Of a DNA stretch of 64,000 bases, positions 14,401 to 26,780 are shown in pieces. The DNA is from Dillenia suffruticosa. Its lineage: Eukaryota > Streptophyta > Magnoliopsida > Dilleniales > Dilleniaceae. Made by a program: the position numbers and the translations under genes. Where the stretch lies: positions 16,510,608 to 16,574,607 of the forward strand of contig JAVTVX010000001.1 in assembly GCA_033439265.1 (NCBI GenBank), written 5' to 3'. The notes beneath the pieces are model-generated. The model worked only from the letters and a program-made list of their open reading frames with translations, ran no database searches and was not told the DNA's origin. Each line of letters begins with the position of its first letter. Within the stretch, counting starts at the first letter, position 1.

Positions 14401-15393
14401 GCTTTTGTTTTGTTTTTGTTTGTGGTTTTGGTAGCAGTAACATCAGCTAACTACAATATTTCAGTTTCTTAAATCTCCCTCCCCTGCAAAAACAAATCTT
14501 GGAGTTGGCTCCTTAAGTAGCTCACAATACCTATCTGCAAAAATAGAGTGCGGGGGGGGGGGGGGGGGGGTGAGCAGAGCAGCCATCACCACCAAGACAA
14601 TTTTTTTAGGTCTGAGAAAGAACAAAAGCCCAAACACAACAAACACGGCCCCCAACTGAAAAGAGCCTAGTGCCAAAACAGCTGATACGTAAACCAAAAC
14701 AATCTAGATGCACAGAACTGAAGTTAGCCAAAAGAACCAGAGAGAATTCACAAGACTCAATACTAGAAGCGTAAAACCAAGGGTAGATGATAGTCACAGT
14801 TGTGGGCCCATCCGTGGTTCCGGATCCAGATATATTTAGATTGCTAAGCTAGTAAAGATTAGAGGTTCATATATTAATCCTTTTAGCTCTTTCCTTAATC
14901 CTCCGGTTTCATGTGTTCTCTGACTACACTTCTGTCTACTATGGTGTGTCAGTGTTTACAGAATTTACAAGGTGGTACTAAATATTTAATCCAACATCTA
15001 AAGTGTTATGACACTAATATTGGTATTTATCTTTGGATTTCACTTTTCCTCTTAGTTTAGGTTGGTGGTTTACAAAGATAGTGTGGAAACTTCATTATGA
15101 AATTGGCCTATTGAACAAATTGATGTCAATTTAATTTCGTATCTTGAGTTAGACATGCAAAATCCAAGTTTTATGTTCGTCATTTTTGTTCATTTTTATA
15201 CTTGTAAGGTTCTGAAACATGTATTACTTACAAAAGCTTGGGGATGTTGAACAGATTAGGTCTGATGGTTGTGGGAGGTATAATATTGGCAGCTTTCATG
15301 ACATATGCTGCAGAGCACCTTGCGATAGGTGCATTCTGCAGAGGCCTTGAGGATAGGGGGACACAATGGAACAGAAACTCATGCTCATGTTGA
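7936..15393 (+). CDS. IPUT1: Inositol phosphorylceramide glucuronosyltransferase (GT8, IPUT1/PGSIP6 type)
   Basis: Ten exons: 7936-8184, 8284-8404, 9394-9579, 10348-10511, 11611-11718, 12030-12167, 12257-12391, 12618-12903, 12992-13115 and 15237-15393. All introns are GT-AG and keep frame, giving 555 residues. A hydrophobic N-terminal signal/anchor is followed by the GT8 fold: YVTLLYGDEFLLGVRVLGKS, the metal-binding DXD motif D128-A-D130 within VVYLDADT, the NSGVMV segment, GGDQGFLN, and HYTLGPLKPW (H252, G256, K259). After the catalytic domain come several hydrophobic helices, typical of this subfamily and absent from GUX xylan enzymes. The known family member transfers glucuronic acid from UDP-GlcA to inositol phosphorylceramide in the Golgi, the first sugar step of GIPC sphingolipids. 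A TTG-initiated longer frame upstream was rejected in favour of ATG at 7936. Confidence 0.93.
11363..11396. repeat. Poly-T tract of 34 bases in IPUT1 intron 4
   Basis: Uninterrupted T run inside the intron between exons 4 and 5. Read on the minus strand it is a poly-A, so it could be the tail of a reverse-transcribed insert, but no coding remnant or flanking duplication was identified. Confidence 0.8.
13116..15236 (+). other. Long intron 9 of the IPUT1-type gene
   Basis: 2.1 kb, far longer than most other introns of this gene. The stretch from about 13700 to 14800 is less AT-rich than the rest and contains a run of 19 G at 14552-14570, suggesting an insertion of unknown type. No transposon protein, terminal repeat or target duplication could be identified. 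Open frames here are short and unsupported. Confidence 0.5.
14552..14570. repeat. Run of 19 consecutive G
   Basis: Homopolymer directly visible within IPUT1 intron 9. It could form G-quadruplexes and is prone to length errors in sequencing. Confidence 0.9.
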
Positions 15394-17443
15394 TGATAGG
15401 TGGCTTTTTTTTTTTTCATATTTTTTTTCCTGTGTAATATATTCTTCCCCTTCAGTTCAATTGTATCATATCAATGAGCACCTCTTTTAGGTTAGGAATT
15501 AATTTCCTGAGAGGGTTTTTGCTCTTCCTATTTCCAGTATTTCTGGTCCCCTCCTCCCCTCTGGGATTTTTCCGACTTAACTTTTGTCGTTATACCATTA
15601 TACTCTCAAAAACTACATAGATTTGCACAAAAATTAAAAGAAGAAATGTCTTTGAATGGAATGTGATGTGATTTGTGAGGGGGAGAATTCAACAAGGTAA
15701 TGAGAAGATTTGTGCGAATACCTTAGAACGGAGATTAACAGAAAAAAGAATGAGCTCACAAGTTTGGATACAGCAATTTCACCACCAAACAAAAATACAG
15801 AGGTTCAAATGGATTTACCCCACTTAGAATTCATTAAGTGATATGATACAGAAACCAAATGGTATGCAATAGAATTGCAAGAGAAAACTCTTAATATGAT
15901 TCAGTAATGGGTTGTCTTCAAAAGAGATGAATTTTAAGTATAAATAAACATTTGTTCTGGTGAATTTAAACTTTCCAAGTACGCTTGGGACAATGCAGAA
16001 TCATAACTTCTCTGGAGTCCTATGGCATTACCTAAAAACATTGAAAGTTAGTCACATTGTCAAAAACTGACAATCATCGGCATTTGATGCTCTTTGGCCT
16101 GTATCACTTTATTTTAAATCTGTAAATTCTTCAAATAGCAGTAATTTTCCATGTAATCATGGTAATACATGGCGTATAGTGATTGATGGATGCTGGACAT
16201 TCCTCTAGAAATGCTTCAAAATGGCCTTATCCTCATTTGGTTGATGTATTTTTTTTGGGTCAACGGCACACTTTCCAATCATCCGATATCTGAGGTTTTG
16301 TCGTGACTAATCTGTATCGATCCGTTTGAGATCTCCTTTCAAAAAATAAGGGTTTTCCTAATATAGTTATTTCATGTCTAAGTCACGAGTAGAATTTGTG
16401 ACTTTGATTAAAGGGTCGAGTGATCTATCTACTTGATCAACTGCACACGGGTTTGGTAAATGTATAATTATTGAGTCTCGGTTTTGGTTTTGAAATTTTA
16501 TCGTACGATTTCACAGCAGTTATTTAAATCAACGTATAGTCAGTTTAGTAGATAAAAATGTTAAATTTTTCGATCAAATTTTGAATTCAAAACTTGAAAT
16601 GAAAAATATTACGTTGAAAGAGTTATCCATAAATTGAACTCGATAACGATTGGAGTAGATTAATTAAAATATAATTTTGAATATCGATTGAGTTATAAAA
16701 AAAAAATAATGGACATTAAATTTATTGGATATGCTAGAAGTTCCTAAACCACAAGCCACAAAAGATTATCTTAACGTGGGTTCACCTCACAAAGAAGGTA
16801 GGAAACTGTGGATAGAGAAGTTTGAAGTTCGAGGATGGAACGAACCTCACCCTCAATGGTGAGGGAGGTCCATCTTAACTATCAAGTTTTGATAACAGCA
16901 AAAGAAAGACAGATCACTGGAGGTGGTGCAACAATCTCAACAAAAATGCTTCTGCACAAAACTTTTTATCATGGGCATCAAAAAATTTAAAATTAGTTGG
17001 GACTTAATTACTTTTTCCCTCTAACACTAAATTTCTTCTCTCTTTCCAAGGGAGGGGAAGCCATGGACCTTTGGGTTGAGACGCGAAAACTGGATACCTC
17101 TAAGTACGAAAAACAATCGAAAGCAATAGTACAACAGGCTGCATTTTGCATCAAGAGGCTATTAATACAAGAATGAAATGGAGAGGCTATTAATGAGAAA
17201 AGCAATAAAGTCTACAAGAGAGCAGCATATATACTCGGAAAAATGGGAATAGCAAGCAAATCTCGCTGCAAAAAATACGTATGTCGCTTCAAAGAATTGC
17301 TCAAGGCACATGGATTGATATGTAAAAGAATCTCTCTGGTGTGCTTCTCTTCTTAAACTCTTCTAATATACTAAGATGCAGAGTTTTATTGCATTGGCAT
17401 CTGGAAAAAAAGTCCAATTTAATTGTATGATGTGAGACAGCAC
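15394..17443. other. Intergenic region between convergent IPUT1 and aldo/keto reductase genes
   Basis: The two genes converge here, so both 3' UTRs lie in it. About 16225-16720 contains a copy of a degenerate dispersed repeat also suspected at about 32.3, 45.6 and 56.0 kb. No open frame in it resembles a gene. Confidence 0.5.
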
Positions 17444-20400
17444 TCAAAAGATTGCAGGGTCTTTGTATCTCTTGAATGTGTTCTCAATGTCAGCCATTAC
17501 TTCGGGTGGCAAAGGACGTTCAGTTGTCACAAATGCATCAATGTCTTCTTTCAGTTGTTCAACAGAAGTAGCCCCTATTATTGAACTTGTCATGAATGGA
17601 CGGTCCCGAGCAAATCCTAGAGCAAGCTCAACCGGAGAAAGACCGTGCTTTTTTGCCAATTCAAGGTACTCAATTGTTGCTTCCTGAAAGTTAAACTATA
17701 GCACATAAGCCCATTAATAATGAAATATCAAATTAAATTTTGACAACAGATGGCCATCGGGAAACAGCATTGACATCCATCTTGATTAATGGCTGCAAAT
17801 CTAGTAATTCAGTCCCGCCAGAGATAAATAACAACATACCCTAGCAATAGATCTGTTGTATCTTTCCATGTAGCCAGGAAAGAGGTTGAGCCTTCCCTTC
17901 CTTGCAGCTTCAGAATTGATATCTATATATTTGCCTGTCAACGATCCGCCACCTAATGGGGAATATGCTAATAAGCCAATATTGCAGTTCTTTGGATGAC
18001 ACACTTCAACAAGGTCAACTACAAAAGGGTAAAAGATTAGTTAGACATATTAAGGTAGGATTTTCCATATGCAAATGTAAATAAGTCCATAGTGATATCT
18101 TGTGCATCAATTTTATGAATCCAAATCCCTCTATGGTTGCTGGTCTATTAGGAGAAGTCAAAAACATGTTGAAGTTTTGTGGGTACTTCATCACATCTGT
18201 TGATTAAGCTGATGAGATGTATAAATGAGCCCAAGTGATAAATTCTGCGGAAAGCTTTAAGCTAAATATGATCATATTAATCCGCTTTCAGGAAAAATTT
18301 ACATAGTGGATTGATGGGCAATTAAGGAGAAAGGATGATCAATAAGACGAAATGGTTGTCGTAAGGAAGGCATGTGCAGGCTGATGAGTGGAATCTAAGA
18401 CTAAGTTGCTGCATGAAAGATGGTAGCTTTTGTCAGGATTTAAAAGCCTAGAATTAAATAGCACTCCCCATGATTCCATTTTAATTGAACATATTTTGAA
18501 GGTTAATCATCAGTCCACAACTTTCAAACCCAGATGACAGTAAGAGAAAATCTTGCCTTCAAAACGGCATCTAACTAAGAGACTGTAGCTGTTCTGGATG
18601 CTAACAATCTTTGGTAGTCCTTCAACTTTTGCTGCTTGAACAAACTCCATCACTCCATACGAAGTTTCATTAGAAACACCTATATAACGTACCTGGATGC
18701 AAAGCAAACTCACATGACAATTGATAATATATAGCAACCAACAATGCCATGTGAGGTTGACTGTCATTTAATACTTGAAATTTTGGAATCTAAAAGCATT
18801 CATTTTACAGAGTTGATTTTCCCTCTGGTATTTATTAGGACATTTGCGAGCTATATTTGTTTCAATAATTCTGTCCTTGATTACAGTAAGAACAGAGAAA
18901 TTTTTTGTTGGAATTTTTATTAAAAAAGAATGCCAGCAATAGAAATTTGCCAATGAGATAGGTACCTTTGCTGTTCACACATCTTATGACATGATATAAT
19001 ATTTAACTAATTGTACAAGTAATTAAGCAGATCATTATGAAGAATCTCCTTAATATTGCTTTATTAGCTCATAGCAACTGGCCTGAAACCCCAAATTAAT
19101 CAGCTAAATGGATCTGAATTACTTCATTATAAGCTGGAAATATTTGATCCTATTGCACATTCCACAGCCACTTGTAATGATTTCACAAGCTTATTACCAG
19201 CAAAGCAAGGCTATTTATTTAAACAATCCTAGTGTTTCTCATACTAATAATTTATCTTGTTCTAGATATATGTACTACCGCATGCATTTCATTCATGGCT
19301 TCTTTTTTTTTTTTTTCTGTTTTTTTCCTTCCAGAATCACAAGAATGCACAAAAAGAGACTGAAAAGGTAGCTGAGAAAAATTTCAAATGCAAGACAATT
19401 ACCTTCCCTTCATCAATAAGCTCTTGAAAGGCCCTGAGTTGCTCCACAAATGGCACACTTGGTCTCCAACTTGAGAAATCATACATAAGTTCACCAAATA
19501 GAGGTACATATCGATCTGGCCTGGATCAGAGCAGTATATTACACTTCCGAAGACTGCATTTCATGTCATTTCCAGTTTAAACCTAGATTATGCAAATAGA
19601 AGCTCCAAAAAAGATACTAAAATGAGCTGTCAATCTTTGCAAGGCCATCTAGACATCCATAAGAGTTGAAACAGATAACTGTAAAGAGCTTAAATCCTCT
19701 TTAGAGGTTCAAAAGTAATTAAAGTGGCACTTGCCCTGCTGAGTAATACTTGTCATATTTGCAGCAACAATATTTTCATACTGAAAAAAGTCTGTCCATG
19801 CTACTATAAGAGAAATTACAGATTTCAGTTACCAAAGATGATTTTAACCACAAACCAAAACAAAAAAGGGGAAGTGAGTTGTATCAATGTATATAGATGA
19901 ACATATGTGCGACACAAAGCATGCATGTGTGTGTGTGTCTGTGTGCAACCTTGATAGGCTGTAAGAGTCTGCAGAGAAAATGGAGCACACAAAATTGTCC
20001 TTGAAGCCAAATGTGTTTAAGCAAGCATTGGAAGGGCCGGATTGATGGAGGTCATGCCCAATAGTAAGAAGCAAGAAGGGGATAGAATGTCTCTAAGCTA
20101 CCCTTCGAGGGCTAAATAATAGGGTGCCAGCCCAGGACAAAAAGTATGTAAGAAAAGACTGGAAAAGACTAAGAAGATCTAATGGTAATTTTATAATTAA
20201 AGAAGACAGGTAGTCAAAAAGCTCTCAAAAGAGATTTCTTAGAATGCACCAAAGAAGGGGAGGAGAACAATATTGACAGGAGTTGGATGCACCCCCTTCC
20301 CTTGTTTCTCCTATCAGGCTAGATACTAGTCTTGATCTCCTTGGATGGAGTTCAACCTATGATGGTTGACGAGAGTTACCAAGCCCATGCATCAAGAAGG

Positions 20401-23400
20401 ACACTTATTGCAGGATATCAAATTGAATTTTCAACTGTTACTCAAGAAATCGAAGTACTTCTGACAAGTCAAACAGACATTTGACAGATATCTGAGGGTT
20501 GCTTGGATCACTATGGATCTTGGGATATGATGGGAGTTTTCTAACATGAGAACAACTTTGCCAGTTTGGATATGGGAATTGAATCTCTCAATTCAAAATC
20601 TTCATGAAAAAGGTCTTATTTCAAATTGATGACTATGAGAATCATACTCATTGTCTATCTCCATGTCAACACTAATTGGCTGCCACCACATCCATGCTCA
20701 TGACCTCACGTTCCTCATAGTTACTCCACACACAGACCATAAGCTGCTATTGTCACCACTATCCTCCTACTTTTGCTTGTCTCCATCAGCTTGCTGCCAT
20801 CAATGCTGTCATCTCTTCCCATGGTGTTTGTACAATAAGGAATAAGAATTTTCCAAGTTTGATGTTCATATTTCTTACTTAGTTACAAAATAAAGCAAAA
20901 AAGATCCGAGTAGCATTAGGATCTAGCAGGGTCCAAAGATCAAGCTTGTTTTCATTTTAATGTACAATTCTAAAAGTAAAGCATCATTCCTTTTCTGCTC
21001 TTCTTTCAGTGTTTCTCAGGGTTGCAATGGGCATATTGAACATCATATTTCTGTTTTGCAAATGGAGATATTTTGTGGTTGATAGATTTAAATTTTTTTG
21101 ATTTTTGATTTATTTATTTTTTTTGGTTTAAGTTTTCAAATGAGTTAGGTGAGAAATGCAGAAAGAAATACTGGAGGTATTCTTATAAGTTTCTCATCTC
21201 CCTGAGCCTGTTGAAGTCTGAGTTTTCCAGCACCAGGAAAATAAGGTAAATCTGATTTGGAAATCAGGAAATTTGAGCAGAACACTACAGTTAGTCCCTC
21301 AATGTCCTTGCTTTGCACAAAATAAAGCAAGATTTGGAATTTGGCATGAGAAACTAGATTATTTATCCAATGCAGTATAGAAGGTATGTGAAATATCATA
21401 TCCCGGAACTTATTCTGGCAAATGCATCAGTCCAGCAATTATACTTTGCTGGTATGGTCGCAAGCTAGTGGTGGAGCTTTAATAATGAAGTATCATTTGG
21501 ATCTGATCAACCGAACTGGGAAGAAATTTGCAAGTAACACTGTAGAGGTCAACAATAAGCTGATTGGACCTGATGAACAAAAGTAAACATCAGAATACTA
21601 GTCATTTCAAACTCACCAATGAATTTGCAGTAAGTCAATGTAATCAGTGTTGAGACGTTTAAGGCTTTTCTCAACACTTTCTCTGATATTGGCAGCATCA
21701 ACCCGCAGAGCTTTTGCATTGTCGCGTAGATAATTTGATCGCTCTGAATAACCACACACTTTTGTTGCCACGATAACCTAACCATGACAATATAGAAAAG
21801 AGGTAAAGCTTAAGATCTTATAGTTGAATGCTTTATCCCTAGAAGCTATTTGTTTTGAACTTTCACATATCAAACACAGAAATTAGGACCTAAAGTGTCA
21901 TATATTTTAACGAAGAATTGAAGGGATAAAGCAAACATACAGAGAGTATTAAGCCAAATCCATCACAACTTTGAGATGTGTCACACAATTCAATCTCAAG
22001 GCAGTAATAAGACAAAGAGGGTTCTGCTTATATACTGCTAAGACCACTAATATTTAACAGAAAGCAAGTATAAGCTTTACCTATAAAGACAAGAATAAAT
22101 CATGGTTGCTTCCTTATGCCAAAGATTTATTGGAATGAAAGGTGCATATTGGTTAGCGATACCGAGTACAGATCCTTGCTTGTCTAAATGTAATTAAATG
22201 TAATCAAGGCTCTACTCAATACAAAAGCTTATAAAGATCAAATCTTGGGATAACAGATTTAATAGGAAGCAGGTAAAAGCTCTACTAAATTCAAAATCAA
22301 CCAGAATTTTTCATGCTCTAATAGTGAAACTCCAGAAACAAAACGGGCTGCTTCCTTGTATACTAAATTTCTTGGAATGAAGGGTGCATATTTGTTTCAG
22401 AGAGTGAATATTTTTTGGATTATATGCACTTAATGAGGAAGCTTAAAAAAGAATAATAAAATCTAGTATCAGAATGTCAACATGTTTAAATCCATAATAA
22501 TATGTAAGATATGAAGTCTCTGATCAACCAGTCATTTCTTGCAGGTTCATGCTATTACCTTATCACGAGGTTGAGACTTTAGCCAGCTAGCAATGTACAA
22601 GTCTGTCCGTCCTTGTGTTTCCTTCTTCATGGGTATTGGATACTGCATAGGATAAAGGGGAAATTAAAAAGATTTTCTCCATTAAGCTTGTTCGCTAGTT
22701 ACTAATCCATTGGCACGTACAGTAGTAGCAATTTTTTGAAGTCATCAACAAAGTAATCAAAAAGTTAGAGATGTGAATAAAAGTTGAGGAGGCCTTCAAG
22801 GTGGAAGAGGAAAATTTTAAAGAACTGATGCTAGGGAAGGGTGCAAAACAAAATCCTAAAAAAAACTTAAAAGATGAGGGACCTGCAAGGCTCACAATAT
22901 TTCCACCTCCATCATATCAACCAAGCACAATATAGTAAACCGTAGTTTGACCTAGTGCTGCAATTTCCATTTTATCTTCTACCTCTTCCTTTTATTTTTA
23001 TTTTTATTTTTTTATTTTTGTCCTTTATCCATTCTTCTCATCTACAGACCAGAGTTTACCACCATGAAGCATCATTTTTTCATTCTGCAATCTGTATGAA
23101 AAAGTGAGTCTCGAAATGATTCAAGTGTAAATAGTTTGATTTCCTGCATTCAAGTGCTCTGTTTAATCACTTTATTTTTGGTTAAACGTTTACATTGGAT
23201 ACATTCCATTTTGTTACGTATATGATTTATTATAAGTCAGATCGTGGAGATCAAATTTAAGAGTTAGTGAGTGCACTACAGCAACAAAGGAACTTACAGC
23301 TTCAGCAGTGTCTAGAGCATTGATTCCACGATCAAATGCATAACTAAGCATGTCATGAGCTTCTTTCTCTGTATTTTGCTCTCCAAATGTCATCTGAAAT

Positions 23401-24662
23401 GTTTGTGTCCACATTAAATCATAAAAATGGTACAATAGTCTGTTATTCATTCACAATGTTAAAGATACAGAAATCATTAAATACAATTGCATACCATTTT
23501 TCTTTATTCTTGAAGACACTATTTTTGAAGATCATTTTTTAGAATTATAGAAGGTTGTGAACCAAACAAAGTAAAGTGGATGTGTATGAATTGAGTACAG
23601 AACTTTTTAAGTTAATACCAAATCATGTAAAATTTATCTATTCAAATTAAATGCAAAACTTTAGGTCGCATCATAGCCAGGGTTAAACAAAATCCCAATT
23701 TGACTTATACAACTTTACAACTCTATGATTCAAGAATCAGAAGAAAACAAAATCTATGCAATTCTACAGTTCGTTTCAATGAGCCTGAAAAAGGATCCGG
23801 GGCACAATCCCAATTTTAATAATGTTCCCTTTTAGTACGCCAATTGTTAGGGGAGTTTGAGGAGAAAGAATGACATTCCCAACAACTTGAGTGACATGCT
23901 AGCAAGACAACTTTAACCTAGATTCTTTTGATGAGGAGATCGTGAGCCTTACCACTCGGTGGTAACTTTAACAACCGAATAAGGATTACGTCTATGCTCA
24001 GCTCGCAGTTCATAACCAATGTGAAATCATAAGAACTTGCCTCTTCTGTTATTACCTAGACCTAGTATATTCCCTCTAGCACCTTGAAACCTTTGACAGG
24101 AAATCAAAAACATTTCTTATCAATCACAATATTGAATTTTCATAGAGTATAAAAATGACTATCATGAATCCTAATTGTTCAAAACATAAAGGAGTTCAAC
24201 AACCTCAGTTAACCTTCAACTAGATTTTGCTCTGTGTGCATACCATATTATTGTACAACTTATATGCATGATTATGTCAAATATGTTGTAGGCATTATCA
24301 GTCTAAACTGCAGAAAATTCTCTAAATACACACATGCACTTCATAATTAGAAAATTGAAAGGCACAAAAATGCAAATTTCAAAATTTTGAGAGAAACCCA
24401 TTACACTTAAACTAGAAATGGAGAAGTTAATTACAGTTCCAAGAGTAATTTCACTGATGTGAAGGTCAGAATCCCCAAGTTTTCTGTACTGCAGGGCTGC
24501 ATTCACTCCAATTTTGGCAGCAATTGTTCTCCTCCTTCTTCTACTATAATCTGGTAGTGCTGTCAATGATGATGGCAATGAGAAGTGCATCAGTTTGTGA
24601 TGAAAATTTTTGTCATTTCCACTGAGAAATGCTGGCACCATTGTAGAGCTAATAGAAGCCAT
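17444..24662 (-). CDS. Aldo/keto reductase, plastid-targeted (Tas-like, At1g04420 type)
   Basis: Eight exons on the minus strand: 24435-24662, 23298-23393, 22559-22642, 21617-21777, 19403-19520, 18557-18692, 17840-18018 and 17444-17683, giving 413 residues. The first ~50 residues are Ser/Thr-rich and end in a run of five Arg, consistent with a chloroplast transit peptide. The AKR barrel follows from YRKLGDSDLHISEITLGTMTFG. The catalytic tetrad is readable: D104 (ALDTAEA), Y109 (YPIP), K142 (IVATK) and H189 (LLQIHWPD). The C-terminal NADP-binding part has YSPLGGGSLTGKY and TSSIIGATSVEQL. Family members reduce aldehydes or ketones with NADPH; the physiological substrate of this plastid member is not established. 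Intron 6 uses a GC donor (GAAG|gcaaga); all others are GT-AG. A CT/GA repeat lies in the 5' leader. Confidence 0.92.
19521..21616 (-). other. Long intron 4 of the aldo/keto reductase gene
   Basis: 2.1-kb GT-AG intron with a TG microsatellite at about 19924-19939 and no recognisable transposon protein. The stretch 20100-20850 is less AT-rich than its surroundings and may be an old insertion, but no terminal repeats were found. Confidence 0.4.
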
Positions 24663-24684
24663 GACAGTAACACTAGAGGAGAGA

Positions 24685-24702
24685 CTCTCTCTCTCTCTCT
24701 CT
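24685..24702. repeat. CT microsatellite in the aldo/keto reductase 5' leader
   Basis: Nine CT units on the plus strand (GA in the sense of the gene), 22 bases upstream of the start codon. Confidence 0.85.
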
Positions 24703-24719
24703 AGATAGAGAAAAGATTG

Positions 24720-26342
24720 ATAGAGAGAGAGTAGCGACTCTATTTCTTGTTCTTATCACCAAAATGGAAGTGTATGAATTCTGGAAGTGAAGGATTCTTC
24801 CGTGGCAGCAGACAAGCCTTGCACTCGGTCTTCAACCATCAACACCATCCGTTCGAGGATAAGTTAAGTAGCGTATGCTTCCAACATTTTTTTTTAAAGT
24901 TCAATAATTAATTAAATAAATTTATACATTTTTTTTAATAAAAAAAACCCTCTTATTTGAAAAACAAAATGATTACAACATACTATTAATATTAGTTTCC
25001 CATTGCCACATGGTTCGAAATACAATTAAGCACAAAGTTAGTTGTTACCATTCATTTGAAATTTAAAATTAAATTTAATAATTAAGAAATAAAGAAAAAA
25101 GGGTTAAGAATAATTCGACACTATTGGAAGAAATTTGAATATAGAAAAATATAATACTATAAAAGTTTAATAATCTATTACTTTAATAAAATATTAAAAT
25201 ATATTCAATTTATATAAAAAAAACTCAATTTTGTAAATATAGAAACAAATAAAATTAAATATTTTTAAAATCAAAATCTAATTTATTTTATTTTGATGTA
25301 TAATTTATTTTAACGAAATCAAATATTATCATAAATATTTTACTCAAACTCAATATAGTATAATAAAAACTATTTGAATTTAAAAAGATGATAAGTGTAT
25401 GTTGATATGATGACACGTAAATGCTGACATGGTTGAAGAAGTGATATTCACTTTAAGACACGTATGTTGATTGAGCAATTTGTGATCAATCAGAGAATGA
25501 CATATGGTAGAGCTTTGAGAGAAAATAGTAAAAGATCAAAATAATATCATTTAAAGTCATTTTCAATATTTGAACAATAGGATCCGACTGATTGAACCAA
25601 TGATTTTAAGGTGATGCGTGAGAGAGTGTGAGAGACTTTTTTAGGCATCTGATAGCGCATGTGTTCCAAACACGTCATCTTAGAAATATTTGAACATGAG
25701 ATATCGTATTAAAAAATAAGAAATAATAATAAAATATTAAACTTTAAAACTCCGTTGATTTAGTAAAATATTATAATATATTGAATATATATAAAAAATT
25801 TATTATTATAAATATAAAAGTAATTATTAAAAATATAGAAATAAATAAAATTAAATATTTTTAAAATTAAATTAATAATTAATTTGATTTTAATAATAAA
25901 AAAAGATATTTTTATAATATATGATAACTTCTAGAGATACAATATCTTTATAAGGGATAGAGTTATTCAATTGTTTTTTCAAATTTTATTTTATTACTAT
26001 TTTTGATACTATACCAATTAGTATTCGAAATTATATTCGACTAATTCGGTTCAAGATTTACAGTTGTCTTTTTAGAAAATTACTCTCTCAACGTAATTTG
26101 TTTCATATTCACGTCATGAGTTAAATTTAGAATTTTGATTAAAAAATTTAATAATACATATATTATATCAATTTACCATTGATTTTATTACTATTTTTTT
26201 ACAAAGCAGTTTACCACAATTTTTTTGGTTGAGGGCCACGGCCCAAAACACGAAAAGTCAAAACCCAAGAACAACATTCCAAGCACACGACGGTCTTAAT
26301 CTCATGTAGAACTCTACCACAAGGGCAGGCGCAAGTTTACGG
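24720..26342. other. AT-rich intergenic region upstream of the aldo/keto reductase gene
   Basis: Contains the promoter of the minus-strand reductase gene near 24720-24900. The rest is AT-rich with no gene-like frame. A motif at about 26080-26170 resembles one piece of the dispersed repeat noted elsewhere. Nothing else is recognised. Confidence 0.4.
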
Positions 26343-26347
26343 TGTAA

Positions 26348-26708
26348 TGTAACAGTTTGGATCCTAGCTGCTTGAACAAGAATGCAGAACTGTGGATGCA
26401 GAAGTCTACTGCTGTAATATGGATAGGAAATGAATGCTGTTGGAGTAACGAAAGAAGTAAGAATTGAGAAGATAGAAGGGAGAGGGAAGGAAGAAGAAGG
26501 AGAAGAGAAGAAGGTTAGAAAAGAGAGACAGAAAGCAAGAGAAAACTTTATTCATCAACACTACTTCTGCCATTTTTACAAGTATTTATAGTTGTCAAAC
26601 AAATTCACTAGCTGCTGTAGTTAGTTAATGCTGTAGTTGATTCTGTTACAATTCAGTTGCAATCCTAATTACCTCTCAACTACCTAACCGTAGCTGTTGT
26701 TCATTACA
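26348..26708 (-). repeat. 3' LTR of the gypsy chromovirus
   Basis: 361 bp, starts TGTAACAG and ends TTACA on the plus strand (TG...CA). It shares most of its length with 31548-31910, including the GGATCCTAGCTGCT and GAAAACTTTATTCATCAAC segments. Confidence 0.93.
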
Positions 26709-26724
26709 GTTTCCCCCTCCTTTC
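26709..26724 (-). other. Polypurine tract of the gypsy chromovirus
   Basis: On the minus strand this reads as a purine run rich in G (GAAAGGAGGGGGAAAC) directly upstream of the 3' LTR, the expected plus-strand primer position. Confidence 0.75.
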
Positions 26725-26780
26725 AAAAAGGATCCTTAACCTCAAGGATTAAAGGTAGGGAACTGTGCTATGATGAAATC

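Noticed and set aside
14090..14797. Small frames in IPUT1 intron 9
   Set aside because: Short, overlapping on both strands, around a poly-G run, no family resemblance.
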